Below are positions 21,392-29,420 of a DNA stretch of 42,816 bases, one piece after another; within the stretch, counting starts at the first letter, position 1; each line of letters starts with the position of its first letter. A program made the position numbers and the translations under genes. Under the pieces are notes generated by a model, which saw nothing but the letters and a program-made list of their open reading frames with translations, was not told the DNA's origin and searched no databases. This DNA is from a virus, in the IMG/VR virus record IMGVR_UViG_3300018059_000020, positions 1-42,816 of that record. One strand, given 5' to 3'.

Positions 21392-22973
21392 CGGCCTCTA
21401 TTTGGCAGATGGATCATTCATGCGCTTCGAACAGCGAGGCGCCGCCACAAGTCTTTCCTCCGAGATCGCGACCCGATCCCGGTCCCTGGACTACTACACC
21501 CTGGGCAACATGTACCTGCCCAATCCCGACCCGATTCTCAAGGCCCAGGGCAAGGACATCAAGGTCTATACCGATCTCCTCACCGACGACCGTGTCGGCG
21601 GCTCCATGATCAACCGGATCAACGCCACCCTGGCGCTCGACTGGGAGATCGATCGCGGCAAAAGCAGCAAGTCCCGCCAGGCCAGGTTCGTCAAGGAAGT
21701 CTTCAGCCGGCTGCCGCTCAACACCACCATCGAGCAGACCATCCGCAACTCTCGCGGCTTCGGCTACGCCCCTGCCGAAACCGTCTGGACCAAGCGCGGC
21801 GACGGCCTCAACGCGCCGGTCGACGTGATCTACAAGCCTCAAGCCTGGTTCGTTTTCGGGGAGAACAACGACTTGCGCTTCCTCTCCAGGGAGCAGCTGC
21901 TGACCGGTGAAGAGCTGCCCGCGCGCCGCTTCCTCTGCCCGGTCAACGAGGCAAGCTATGAGAACCCCTACGGCCTCGGAAACCTCTCCCGCTGCTTCTG
22001 GCCGGTCGTCTTCAAAAAAGGGGGCGGCTGGCAGTTCCGCATCAAATACGCCGAAAAGTTCGGCGCCGTCTGGCCGGTGGGCAAGCTTCCCCGCTCCGCC
22101 ACCCAGGACCAGATCGACGACATGCTGGGCATACTCGAAGACATGATCAACGACGGCGTCGCAGTGATCCCCGACGACGGCAGCGTCGAGTTCCTGGAGA
22201 GCGCCTCCAAGGGCGCCACCTCCGACATGTTCAGCACCATCCTGGCCGATGCCAACAGCGCCATCTCCACAGTCTGGCTCGGCCACGCCGGCGCCGGGCA
22301 GTCGGTAGGCGGCAGTCTGGGCGGCGAAGAGATGGCCATCGAAGTGCGCAAGGACCTGCGCGACTCGGACAAGACCATGGTCGAGGCGACCATGAACCAG
22401 CTCATCGATTATATCTGCGAAGAGAACTGGGGCAGCAGCGAAGGGGCGCCGCGCTTCTCGCTCTGGGAAGAAGAGGACGTCGACAAGGTCCAGGCCGAGC
22501 GCGACGATCTGCTCGCCGGCGCCATGGAAAAGAGCGGCCTCAAACTCGCCCAGGTGTATTTCGAGCGGACCTACAACCTGCAGCCGGGAGACGTGGAAGT
22601 AACCACCCCCCAACCTCCTTTAGGCCCTTTGGGTCCTCCTAAATTAGGAGGGGGTGCCGAAGGCGGGGGTGGTAAGTTCGCCGAGTCACCCTCCCTTGAT
22701 AAGGGGAGGGCCGGGGAGGGGTTTCCCGACCAGATAGCCCTCGACAAGTTCATAGCCGGACTCACCACACCGGCGGAGCTGCAGGAACTGATAGCCGGGG
22801 TATTGAAGCCGGTCTTCAAGGCAGTCGAAGAAGGCGGCGATCTCCAGGAGCTTTACGACGAACTCCCCAGGCTCTTTCCTGAAATGGACACGAGCCGGAT
22901 TGAAGAGATCCTCGGCCGGGCCTTCTTTGTCGCCTCCGTCTGGGGCCGTCTCTCGGCAGAAAACGAAGGATGA
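21381..22973 (+). CDS. Portal protein, DUF935 (Mu gp29-like)
   Basis: A 530-aa protein. Family marks: YYTLGNMYLPNPDPIL, DDRVGGSMINRINATLALDW, ETVWTKRGDG, YENPYGLGNLSRCFWPVVFK, GGSLGGEEMAIEVRKDL. It forms the ring through which DNA enters the head. About 45 residues near 408-452 (TPQPPLGPLGPPKLGGGA ... DKGRAGEGFPDQ) are translated dispersed palindromes at 22601-22725, a tolerated in-frame insertion close to the C-terminal crown region. Confidence 0.95.
   Translation: MQRNGLYLADGSFMRFEQRGAATSLSSEIATRSRSLDYYTLGNMYLPNPDPILKAQGKDIKVYTDLLTDDRVGGSMINRINATLALDWEIDRGKSSKSRQARFVKEVFSRLPLNTTIEQTIRNSRGFGYAPAETVWTKRGDGLNAPVDVIYKPQAWFVFGENNDLRFLSREQLLTGEELPARRFLCPVNEASYENPYGLGNLSRCFWPVVFKKGGGWQFRIKYAEKFGAVWPVGKLPRSATQDQIDDMLGILEDMINDGVAVIPDDGSVEFLESASKGATSDMFSTILADANSAISTVWLGHAGAGQSVGGSLGGEEMAIEVRKDLRDSDKTMVEATMNQLIDYICEENWGSSEGAPRFSLWEEEDVDKVQAERDDLLAGAMEKSGLKLAQVYFERTYNLQPGDVEVTTPQPPLGPLGPPKLGGGAEGGGGKFAESPSLDKGRAGEGFPDQIALDKFIAGLTTPAELQELIAGVLKPVFKAVEEGGDLQELYDELPRLFPEMDTSRIEEILGRAFFVASVWGRLSAENEG
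22601..22725. repeat. Two dispersed palindromes in the portal gene (families 4 and 5)
   Basis: TCCTCCTAAATTAGGAGGGGG (about 22633-22653, with the variable CCTTTAGGCCCTTTGGG before it) and CCTCCCTTGATAAGGGGAGGG (about 22690-22710) followed by GGGGAGGGG. Both keep the reading frame. Confidence 0.8.
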
Positions 22974-22994
22974 ATTATGAAGTATGAATTATGA
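22971..22994. repeat. Short GAATTATGAA repeat
   Basis: GAATTATGAAG then TATGAATTATGAAA between portal and F-like genes. The same motif is repeated, also as an inverted copy, at 31885-31946. Confidence 0.55.
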
Positions 22995-23803
22995 AAAAAG
23001 TCGACCTGCTATACGCCTTCGGCCTCAAGCCGGAGCGGGCCATCGCGTACCTGGAGTCGAAGGGGATGCGCATCACCTTCGACTGGCACGAGATGCTCGA
23101 CGAAGCGCACGACAAAGCCTTCACCGTGGCCAAGGTCATGCGGCTCGACATCCTCCAGGATCTGCGCGGCGCCGTCGCCGAGACCATGGACAAAGGCCTC
23201 ACCTTCCAGGATTTCCGCAAGAGCCTGGAGCCGACCCTGCGCTCAAAAGGCTGGTGGGGAAAGAAAGAGATCCTCAATCCCGCGACAGGCGAGCTGCGCA
23301 TGGCCCAGCTCGGCTCTGTCAGACGGCTGGAAACCATCTACGAGCAGAACGTCCAGACGATCTATTCAGCCGGCCGCTACCGCTCCCAGATGGATGGCGC
23401 CGCGAGCCGTCCTTTCTGGATGTTCGTGGTTGTCATGGATGTCCGGACCAGCCGCATCTGTTCGCCCCTGGCCGGGCAGATATTCCGTTATGACGATCCG
23501 ATCTGGGCTAGTTTATACCCGCCGAACCACTTCCGCTGCCGCACACGGGTACGCGCCCTCGACGACGCGGGCGTCATCGAGATGACCAAAGACGGCCATG
23601 GCGTCTGGAATGCCGAAGGGTCGAAAGGCCGTCTCGGCAGCCGCGAGGTTACGCTCAAGGACGGCGCCGTCGCCACCATCGCCACCGTCAAGATCGGCAG
23701 CACAACAGTCGCCACCGATCCCGGCTTCAACTACAACCCCGGCAAAACGGCCTGGCAGCCCGACCCGGCGAAATACGACAAGCCGCTGCGCAAACTGCTG
23801 TAA
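22991..23803 (+). CDS. F-like head morphogenesis protein (Mu gp30)
   Basis: A 270-aa protein. The conserved Mu F block is at residues 147-195: VVVMDVRTSRICSPLAGQIF then SLYPPNHFRCRTRVRAL, with the Cys and His typical of the family. Acts as a minor head/connector protein early in procapsid assembly. It is shorter than Mu F and ends soon after the block. A short ATGAATTATGAA repeat lies over its start (22971-22994), and the ribosome site is poor. Confidence 0.9.
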   Translation: MKKVDLLYAFGLKPERAIAYLESKGMRITFDWHEMLDEAHDKAFTVAKVMRLDILQDLRGAVAETMDKGLTFQDFRKSLEPTLRSKGWWGKKEILNPATGELRMAQLGSVRRLETIYEQNVQTIYSAGRYRSQMDGAASRPFWMFVVVMDVRTSRICSPLAGQIFRYDDPIWASLYPPNHFRCRTRVRALDDAGVIEMTKDGHGVWNAEGSKGRLGSREVTLKDGAVATIATVKIGSTTVATDPGFNYNPGKTAWQPDPAKYDKPLRKLL

Positions 23804-23806
23804 AAA

Positions 23807-23845
23807 CTCCTCCCCTTAGTTAAGGGGAGGCTGGGAGGGGTTAGC
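23807..23845. repeat. Dispersed palindrome, family 5
   Basis: CTCCCCTTAG-TTAAGGGGAG with tail GGGAGGGGTTAGC. It sits between the F-like and G-like genes and supplies their only possible ribosome site (GGAGGGG). Confidence 0.8.
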
Positions 23846-23849
23846 TTTT

Positions 23850-24443
23850 ATGTCGATGGTGGAGCTGAAAATAGACGATCGCGAATGCCTCCGGGTGCTC
23901 GATAAGATCGCCCGCAAGGGGCGCGACGCCTCGCCGCTCATGGTCGCCATCGAAGGTGACATGCTCGATGCCGTCGAGGAGAACTTCAGGCAGGAAGGGC
24001 GGCCGAAATGGGCGGACCTGCGCCCCCGCACAAAAAAGGCGAGGGAGAAAAAAGGGCACTGGCCCGGCCAAATCCTCCAGGTAAAGGGGATACTGGCCAA
24101 ATCCGTCCAGGGCAGACACGACAGCCACAGCGTAATTGTCGGCACCAACGACAAGCGCGCCAAGCTGCTCCACTTCGGCGGCGAAGTCGCCCACGGCGCA
24201 CGGGAACGGACGCTTCACTTTAAGCAGGTAAACAGGGGGAAGATTACCCGAGCGGCGCAAAACGAAAAAGGGCGACTGGAGGGAGGAGACCTCTTTTCAA
24301 AAAAGAAAGGAAGCCACTACGGCATGAAGGTCCAGGGCAAAGCCTACACAGTGAAGATCAAGGGGCGGCCGTTCATGACCATGCAGCCTGCCGACATCGC
24401 CAAGATCAAGCGGCACGGCCTCCAATTTCTGGCCGACTTGTAG
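23850..24443 (+). CDS. G-like virion morphogenesis protein (Mu gp31, tail completion)
   Basis: A 197-aa protein. Family marks: VAIEGDMLDAVEENFRQEGR, WADLRPRTKKAREKKG, GHWPGQILQVKGILAKSVQG, VGTNDKRAKLLHFGGEV and the C-terminal RPFMTMQPADIAKIK. Mu gpG and its relatives (P2 gpS) complete tails or join them to heads. A palindrome upstream supplies GGAGGGG as ribosome site, 9 bases before the ATG. Confidence 0.9.
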   Translation: MSMVELKIDDRECLRVLDKIARKGRDASPLMVAIEGDMLDAVEENFRQEGRPKWADLRPRTKKAREKKGHWPGQILQVKGILAKSVQGRHDSHSVIVGTNDKRAKLLHFGGEVAHGARERTLHFKQVNRGKITRAAQNEKGRLEGGDLFSKKKGSHYGMKVQGKAYTVKIKGRPFMTMQPADIAKIKRHGLQFLADL

Positions 24444-24697
24444 CCTCTACAACTCACGACTTACTGCTTTTCACGACTCACGGTTTTAAGCCGCCAAATT
24501 TGCCCGCCAGCGCTTTCGGGGTATAACCCCCCGGCCTGCTCCCGGCAAACCGGCTACAAGGAAATTTAAAGACTGTTTTAAATCGGTTCTGAAACAGGCA
24601 GCAGATGTTTTTTGAAGGGGCTCAAAAGATTTAAAGGATCAAGTAGTGTAAAACATCTAAGTGTTCGGTGAAACCGAACACATAAAAGGAGTCGCGC
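24444..24697. promoter_or_regulatory. Gap before the protease gene with a hairpin near its start
   Basis: No gene in these 254 bases. GTGTTCGGT, GAA loop, ACCGAACAC (24661-24681) is a perfect 9-bp hairpin just before AAAAGGAG and the ATG at 24698. It has no T run, so it may control translation or mRNA ends rather than terminate. I do not see a clear promoter. Confidence 0.5.
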
Positions 24698-25999
24698 ATG
24701 GCGACACTCAAAACAAACGAACCGATGGAAGGCGCCTGGATCGAAGCGTTCAAGGTCGGCACCTGGACCGACAGCGCCGGATATACTTCTCCCTGGCCGC
24801 CGGACCGGATTGATGCCTTATTGGCCAAGTATAATCCGAGTTTCCACACCGCCCCGATTCGTATCGACCACATCGAACCCCTCCAGCGCAAGGGTCGCGG
24901 CCCGGCATTCGGCTGGATCGCCGCAGCCAGGCGCGACGGTGATCGGGTCATGGTCAAGCTTTCCCAGGTGCAGCCCCAGTTCGAAGAGTGGGTCCGTTCC
25001 GGCATGTTAAAGGCCCGCTCCATCGCCTGGGACCAGGATAAAGGTATTCATCACCTGGCATTCCTCGGCTACAACTGCCCGGCGATACCGGGGATGGAAA
25101 ACGTCTACGACGACGGCGACAACGTCGTCACTATTCAATTCAAGGAAGGAGGCAGCATGACCAAGGAAAACGAGAAGAACCCCCTGAAGCGAGCATTTGC
25201 GGCGTTCATGCAGTTCATGAGCGGCGGGGCAAAGGAGCGGTCGCAGTTCTGCGCCGACTGCAAGGACAACGTCTGCGTGTCCTGCTGCCCCACCGGAGCC
25301 GTCAGCATGACCGCAGACAAGGGAGCGATCATCGACCCTGCCAAATGTACAGTCTGTTACGCCTGCAGCCGGGCCTGCTGCATGATGCGCGACCCGGTCC
25401 AAGGGATGGAAGTAGCCAACTATAACGATAAGGAGACGGAGATGAAAATTGAAGAAGTCGAAGCCGTTGTCGCCAAAGCAGTCGGAGCGGCAATCAAGCA
25501 GTTCAGCGACCAGCTGGCAGTATTCTCGGAAGAGAACAAGGGGCTGAAAACAGAGCTCACCGGTCTGCGCAAGCAGTTCAGCGACTCTGCGGCCGACGGC
25601 GATCGCCGGGAGTTCACGGCATTCTGCGCCTCTCTTCCCACGCGGATCGCCCCGGCCCAGATCCCCGCCCTCGTTGCCCACATGCAGACGCTGAAGGGCG
25701 CTGAGCCGGTCGAGTTCGACGACGGCAAGGGAAACAAGATCACGAAGAGCCAGCTGGAGATGTACCAGGAGAGCCTCAAAGCCCTTCCGCAAACGATCCA
25801 GCTGAGCGAATTCGCCACAGGAGATCGGGTCGGCAACCGCAAGACCGTCACGGTAGATACCGGGGAGTTCGGCGACGGGCAAGTGGACGAGGATCGTTTA
25901 CAGCTCCACAGCGACGTCCTGGCATACCAGGAAGCCCACGCCGGCACGTCCTACGATACCGCCCTCACGGCCGTCATGTCAAAGAAAGGGGGGAACTGA
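24698..25999 (+). CDS. Prohead protease/scaffold (Mu I/Z type) with an inserted ferredoxin-like domain
   Basis: A 433-aa protein. Residues 1-150: Mu I-like prohead protease, with PAFGWIAAARRDG and KARSIAWDQDKGIHHLAFLG (candidate catalytic Ser108). Residues 183-230: C-x2-C-x4-C-x3-C-P (Cys 185, 188, 193, 197) then C-x2-C-x2-C-x3-C (217, 220, 223, 227), the two-[4Fe-4S] pattern of DmsB/NrfC-type ferredoxins with VSMTADKGAIIDPAKC between. Residues 249-433: helical scaffold (Z-like). Good internal ribosome sites precede Met154 and Met249, so shorter products are likely. The scaffold shapes the procapsid and is then removed; what a cluster does there is unknown. Confidence 0.9.
   Translation: MATLKTNEPMEGAWIEAFKVGTWTDSAGYTSPWPPDRIDALLAKYNPSFHTAPIRIDHIEPLQRKGRGPAFGWIAAARRDGDRVMVKLSQVQPQFEEWVRSGMLKARSIAWDQDKGIHHLAFLGYNCPAIPGMENVYDDGDNVVTIQFKEGGSMTKENEKNPLKRAFAAFMQFMSGGAKERSQFCADCKDNVCVSCCPTGAVSMTADKGAIIDPAKCTVCYACSRACCMMRDPVQGMEVANYNDKETEMKIEEVEAVVAKAVGAAIKQFSDQLAVFSEENKGLKTELTGLRKQFSDSAADGDRREFTAFCASLPTRIAPAQIPALVAHMQTLKGAEPVEFDDGKGNKITKSQLEMYQESLKALPQTIQLSEFATGDRVGNRKTVTVDTGEFGDGQVDEDRLQLHSDVLAYQEAHAGTSYDTALTAVMSKKGGN
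25146..25159 (+). promoter_or_regulatory. Internal ribosome site and start for ferredoxin-scaffold product
   Basis: AAGGAGG (25146-25152) and ATG at 25157 in the frame of the protease gene. It would give a 280-aa product with the Fe-S module plus scaffold, in the way Mu Z is nested in I. Spacing is a little short (4 bases). Confidence 0.6.
25430..25444 (+). promoter_or_regulatory. Second internal ribosome site, start for scaffold without Fe-S module
   Basis: AAGGAG (25430-25435), 6 bases, ATG at 25442, in frame. It would give a 185-aa scaffold starting MKIEEVEAVVAKAVGAAIK, directly after the Fe-S module. Confidence 0.65.
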
Positions 26000-26002
26000 C
26001 CC

Positions 26003-26947
26003 ATGGGTAAAAATCAATTTGCAGATCAGCTGTCAGGCCTCCGGGTCGTAGATCCCATCCTGACCAACCTCGCCCGCGGCTACACCAATGCCGACTCCAT
26101 CGCCGACATAGCGTTTCCGATCGTCGGCGGCCTGACCCTGGAGAGCTCGGTCTATATCCTCTTCGGCAAAGAAGCCTTCCGCCTCTACAACACCGAGCGC
26201 GCCATTCGCGGCAACTCCAACCGGATCGCGCCGGGCAAGCCCAGCTCCGACAAGTACGTCATGACCGAACACGACCTCGAATACCCGATCGACTACCGCG
26301 AGGATCAGGACGCCGCCTTCGCCCTGCAGAAGTACGCCACCAACCTGGTTGTTGCCGGCATCCAGCTCCGCCGGGAAAAACTGGCGGCAGATCTCGCATG
26401 CAACCCGGCCAACTACGGTGCGGGCAACAAGCTGGCCCTGGCCGGCGACGACTGTTTCTCCGAGCCCGCCTCCGACCCGGTCGGCGTCACCCAGGACGGC
26501 GACGAAGCGCTCCGCAGTCAGATCGCCAAGCGCTCCAACATCATCATCGTCGGCGCCTCCACCCTGTCGCTCTGGAAGAAACATCCCCAGTTCCTGGCCC
26601 GGATCAAGTCCACCGAAAACAAGGTGGTCACCAAGGCCATCATCGAAGAAGTCCTGGAGAAGAAGATCGTCGTCGGCGAGATGATCTACACCGACGATGC
26701 CGGCAACGCCTTCGACATCTGGGGCGACATGATGCTCATGCTCTACCAGCCCGCCGCAGTCACCGGCCAGGAACGGACCATGTACGAGCCCTCCTACGGC
26801 TACACATTCCGCAAAAAGAACAAGCCGGTCGTCGATACCTACGTCACCAACGGCGGCAAGGTCCAGCTGATCCGGAACACCGACCTCTTCGACCTGAAGA
26901 TCGTCGGCGCCGACGCCGGTTACCTGGTCACCAATACCAAGAAATAA
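26003..26947 (+). CDS. Major capsid protein (Mu T-like)
   Basis: A 314-aa protein straight after the scaffold. It reads IADIAFPIVGGLTLESSVYI, GKEAFRLYNTERAIRGNSNR, YPIDYREDQDAAFALQKYAT and C-terminal PSYGYTFRKKNKPVVDTYVT, a layout shared with capsid proteins of B3-like transposable phages. The fold is presumably HK97-like. Position and length (Mu T: 305 aa) support it. Confidence 0.88.
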   Translation: MGKNQFADQLSGLRVVDPILTNLARGYTNADSIADIAFPIVGGLTLESSVYILFGKEAFRLYNTERAIRGNSNRIAPGKPSSDKYVMTEHDLEYPIDYREDQDAAFALQKYATNLVVAGIQLRREKLAADLACNPANYGAGNKLALAGDDCFSEPASDPVGVTQDGDEALRSQIAKRSNIIIVGASTLSLWKKHPQFLARIKSTENKVVTKAIIEEVLEKKIVVGEMIYTDDAGNAFDIWGDMMLMLYQPAAVTGQERTMYEPSYGYTFRKKNKPVVDTYVTNGGKVQLIRNTDLFDLKIVGADAGYLVTNTKK

Positions 26948-26959
26948 GGGGGGTAAATC

Positions 26960-27391
26960 GTGAGCGCTGAAGAGCAGAAAAAGACATACCGGATAACCGG
27001 AACCAATATCCGGTTATCCGGCAAGGTTCACCGCATCGGCCGGAAGATCGACCTCACCGTCGAAGATGCGGAGCGGCTGAAGGAATTCCTCGAACCGCTC
27101 GAAGAAGAGCCGGCGGAAGATACCGCCGAGATCGATGCTCTCAAAGAGCTTATCTCGAAGCTGAATGGTCAGCTTGCCGAGAGGGAAAGCGACCTCGATG
27201 AATTGACCGGTGAGCTGAGTGAGCTGTGTACTACGGTCAACACTCAGAACGCCAACATCATCAACCTAAACGCCGGGGTCGCCGATCGCGACAGCACCAT
27301 TGCTCTCCGCGACAAAAGCATCGACGGCCTCACCAACCAGATCGCCAAGCTCAAAGAAGCTCTGGTAAAAAAAGAAGGAGGTAAGAAGTGA
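26960..27391 (+). CDS. Coiled-coil head protein, 143 aa
   Basis: GTG start after GGGGGG. An N-terminal small domain (RITGTNIRLSGKVHRIGRKI, DLTVEDAERLKEFLEPL) is followed by a long heptad-patterned coiled coil (LISKLNGQLAERESDLDELT ... QNANIINLNAGVADRDSTIA) to a Lys-rich end. It lies between capsid and decoration genes, so it is probably a head accessory or fibre. No firm family. Confidence 0.65.
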   Translation: MSAEEQKKTYRITGTNIRLSGKVHRIGRKIDLTVEDAERLKEFLEPLEEEPAEDTAEIDALKELISKLNGQLAERESDLDELTGELSELCTTVNTQNANIINLNAGVADRDSTIALRDKSIDGLTNQIAKLKEALVKKEGGKK

Positions 27392-27717
27392 AAACCCAGA
27401 TCATTCTCGGAACCTGCTCCATAACCGCCCTGACCGCCGACCTCGTAGCAAAGCGCTTCGTCGGTTTCGACGGCGCCAAATGCGGCGCCGGTGCCAAGGC
27501 CCTCGGCGTCTGCGATGCCGATACCGCCGTCACACGCCCGGCGCCGGTCAACTTCTCCGGCATCCTCCTCGTCGAGGCGGCCGGTGTCATCGCCGCCGAT
27601 GCCGACGTCGATTCCGATGCCGACGGCAAGGCCGTCACCCACAACGCCGGAGCCATCAACGGCCACACCCTCGACGCGGCCGCGGCCGCAGGGGACATCA
27701 TCCGCATCAAGTTCTAA
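27388..27717 (+). CDS. DUF2190 capsid decoration protein
   Basis: A 109-aa protein from GTG (GGAGG upstream), overlapping the previous stop. It reads RFVGFDGAKCGAGAKALGVC, PAPVNFSGILLVEAAGVIAA, a tandem of Asp-rich turns and the C-terminal AAAAAGDIIRIKF: the beta-barrel DUF2190 pattern of head cement proteins. It would stabilise the expanded capsid. Confidence 0.88.
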   Translation: MKTQIILGTCSITALTADLVAKRFVGFDGAKCGAGAKALGVCDADTAVTRPAPVNFSGILLVEAAGVIAADADVDSDADGKAVTHNAGAINGHTLDAAAAAGDIIRIKF

Positions 27718-27730
27718 AGGAGGTTAATCC

Positions 27731-28159
27731 ATGAGTAACAAGTCATTCGAGATAGGTTTGATCATTGCCGGCTGCTTGATTCTGGCCACCGCCGCCATGG
27801 CGCTTGCCGCCGGCAGATATCCCTGGACCGCCGGAGCACTCACCGTTGCGAAGGAAGTCACCAGCAAGCCGCCCGTGGCTCCGGAAAAGGGGCAGTCTGG
27901 CTGTAACACCCAGACCATTACCAAGGGGGCTATCCAGGGGAAATACAGCTCTGTCGCCGGTTATGTCAGCTACAGCGCCGATGTTGTTACCGCCGCCGGG
28001 GCGGCCGAGCCGGTCAAATGGGAATTGGACGGCACCCAGGTAGCTACCGGCCCTGGTTTCGAATTCGTCAACTCCAGGGGTACCGAATACTCCCGTGCGG
28101 TCCAGCGAGTCTATTCCGCCGTCGCCCGGTCCCTGACCAGTTGCACCAGGCGGCGATAG
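27731..28159 (+). CDS. Protein with N-terminal membrane/signal segment, 142 aa
   Basis: AGGAGG precedes the ATG. Residues 8-27 (IGLIIAGCLILATAAMALAA) form a signal peptide or anchor ending in an AxA site. The rest is beta-rich (SVAGYVSYSADVVTAAGAAE, PVKWELDGTQVATGPG) with two Cys. It is unusual to find an exported protein at the end of the head genes. It recalls the exported group at 15626-17644; a shared purpose is only a guess. Confidence 0.6.
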   Translation: MSNKSFEIGLIIAGCLILATAAMALAAGRYPWTAGALTVAKEVTSKPPVAPEKGQSGCNTQTITKGAIQGKYSSVAGYVSYSADVVTAAGAAEPVKWELDGTQVATGPGFEFVNSRGTEYSRAVQRVYSAVARSLTSCTRRR

Positions 28160-28186
28160 TATAGATACTTGAATTAAGCGATCCGT

Positions 28187-28215
28187 AAAGAGGGCGGCAC
28201 GTCCGCCCTCTTTTT
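28187..28215 (+). terminator. Intrinsic terminator after the head genes
   Basis: AAAGAGGGCGG, loop CACGT, CCGCCCTCTTTTT. It is an 11-bp stem with a T run, the strongest in the window, between the head and neck/tail modules. Confidence 0.9.
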
Positions 28216-28229
28216 ACCAGGAGACAGCA

Positions 28230-28667
28230 GTGTCCTACACCGATTACGACAGGATGAAAAAGGCGATACCCGAACAGACCCTGATCGAGCTGACCGACGA
28301 TCCCGGCCTCGGCGTGGTCGATCAGGAGAAGATCGACGGCTGCATCGAGGCGGCCGACAGCGAGATCGACGGCTATATCCCGGAGGAATTTCCGCTGCCT
28401 CTGGTCCCGGTACCCAGGGTCATCACCCGCATCTCCACCGTCATCAGCATCTACAACTGTTTCGCCCGGTACGCCGGCAAGATCCCGGAAACCTGGGCAA
28501 CCCAGTATGACAACGTCGTCAAGCTCCTGGAGAAAATCCAGACCAAGAAAATCAACCTCCGCCAGGAAGAACAGGGTGAAACCACTACTCCGCCTCCTGC
28601 AGAGCGTTTCAAGATGTCGGCCCCGGAGCGGATCTTCACCGGAGACAAACTGAAAGGCTATATCTGA
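28230..28667 (+). CDS. DUF1320 neck protein (Mu gp36)
   Basis: A 145-aa protein from GTG after AGGAG. It reads TDYDRMKKAIPEQTLIELTD, IDGCIEAADSEIDGYIPEEF, PLPLVPVPRVITRISTVIS: the DUF1320/gp6-like head-tail connector pattern. It probably forms the adaptor ring under the portal. Confidence 0.9.
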   Translation: MSYTDYDRMKKAIPEQTLIELTDDPGLGVVDQEKIDGCIEAADSEIDGYIPEEFPLPLVPVPRVITRISTVISIYNCFARYAGKIPETWATQYDNVVKLLEKIQTKKINLRQEEQGETTTPPPAERFKMSAPERIFTGDKLKGYI

Positions 28668-29206
28668 TGCCCGCCATCCTCGACGTAACCGAAATAGAGA
28701 AGGCGGTCGAAACCCGGCTGGTGGAGAAGATCTCGCCGATCCGCAAGACCGCCATCCAAAAAGACGGTCGCTACCTGTTCAACAATCCGGCGCTCGCCAT
28801 CTCCATATTCGAGTCCGGACAGTGGGTCAAGGAGGGGAAGCGGAGCTACCTGGTCCCCTGCACGTGCCACGTCCTCCTTACCGTTTCCAACGCCAAGGGG
28901 GAAGAGGGACGCCGCCGCATCGCCAACCCGCTCGTTTTCGCCATCGTCCTCGCCCTGGCCCAGCAGGATCTGGGGCTCAGTCTCAAAGAGCCGGGCATCG
29001 AACCTCGGCGTTTTGCCGATGTCACCGATGCTGACGATTGGGACGCAAACAAGATCGTCTACCTGGTCGAGTTCGGCCTCGGCTTCTACTTCCAGGTACC
29101 GAAAGACGAAGACGAAGCCTTAGACCTCATCGGCGTCGCCGTCGATTATTTACTGGAGCCGGGCGATGAAATCGCCGATGCCCAGGACGAAATAAACCCC
29201 GCATAA
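28667..29206 (+). CDS. DUF1834 neck/tail terminator protein (Mu gp37)
   Basis: A 179-aa protein that starts on the last base of the previous stop. It reads NPALAISIFESGQWVKEGKR, YLVPCTCHVLLTVSNAKGEE, GRRRIANPLVFAIVLALAQQ, matching DUF1834. Its place between gp36 and the sheath genes fits a tail terminator or stopper. Confidence 0.88.
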   Translation: MPAILDVTEIEKAVETRLVEKISPIRKTAIQKDGRYLFNNPALAISIFESGQWVKEGKRSYLVPCTCHVLLTVSNAKGEEGRRRIANPLVFAIVLALAQQDLGLSLKEPGIEPRRFADVTDADDWDANKIVYLVEFGLGFYFQVPKDEDEALDLIGVAVDYLLEPGDEIADAQDEINPA

Positions 29207-29216
29207 AGGAGGCACC

Positions 29217-29420
29217 ATGCCGCTCGTAATGGCCCCGGAGGGCCTCAAGTGTCCGAAGGAAGGCAAACGCCGCGAATACATCACCGACGATCCCAAGGGC
29301 GTCGAAGTTCCCGACACCATCTACTACCGGCGGCTGCTGGCCGAGGGGTCGCTGCTCGAAGTCATCCCCGACCCCCCCGTGGCAAAGGGCGGAGAAAAAG
29401 AAGGAGGCAAAACTAAATGA
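29217..29420 (+). CDS. DUF2635 protein (Mu gp38)
   Basis: A 67-aa protein after AGGAGG. It reads PEGLKCPKEGKRREYITDDP, KGVEVPDTIYYRRLLAEGSL, the small DUF2635 pattern always found before the sheath gene in Mu-like phages. Role unknown. Confidence 0.88.
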   Translation: MPLVMAPEGLKCPKEGKRREYITDDPKGVEVPDTIYYRRLLAEGSLLEVIPDPPVAKGGEKEGGKTK

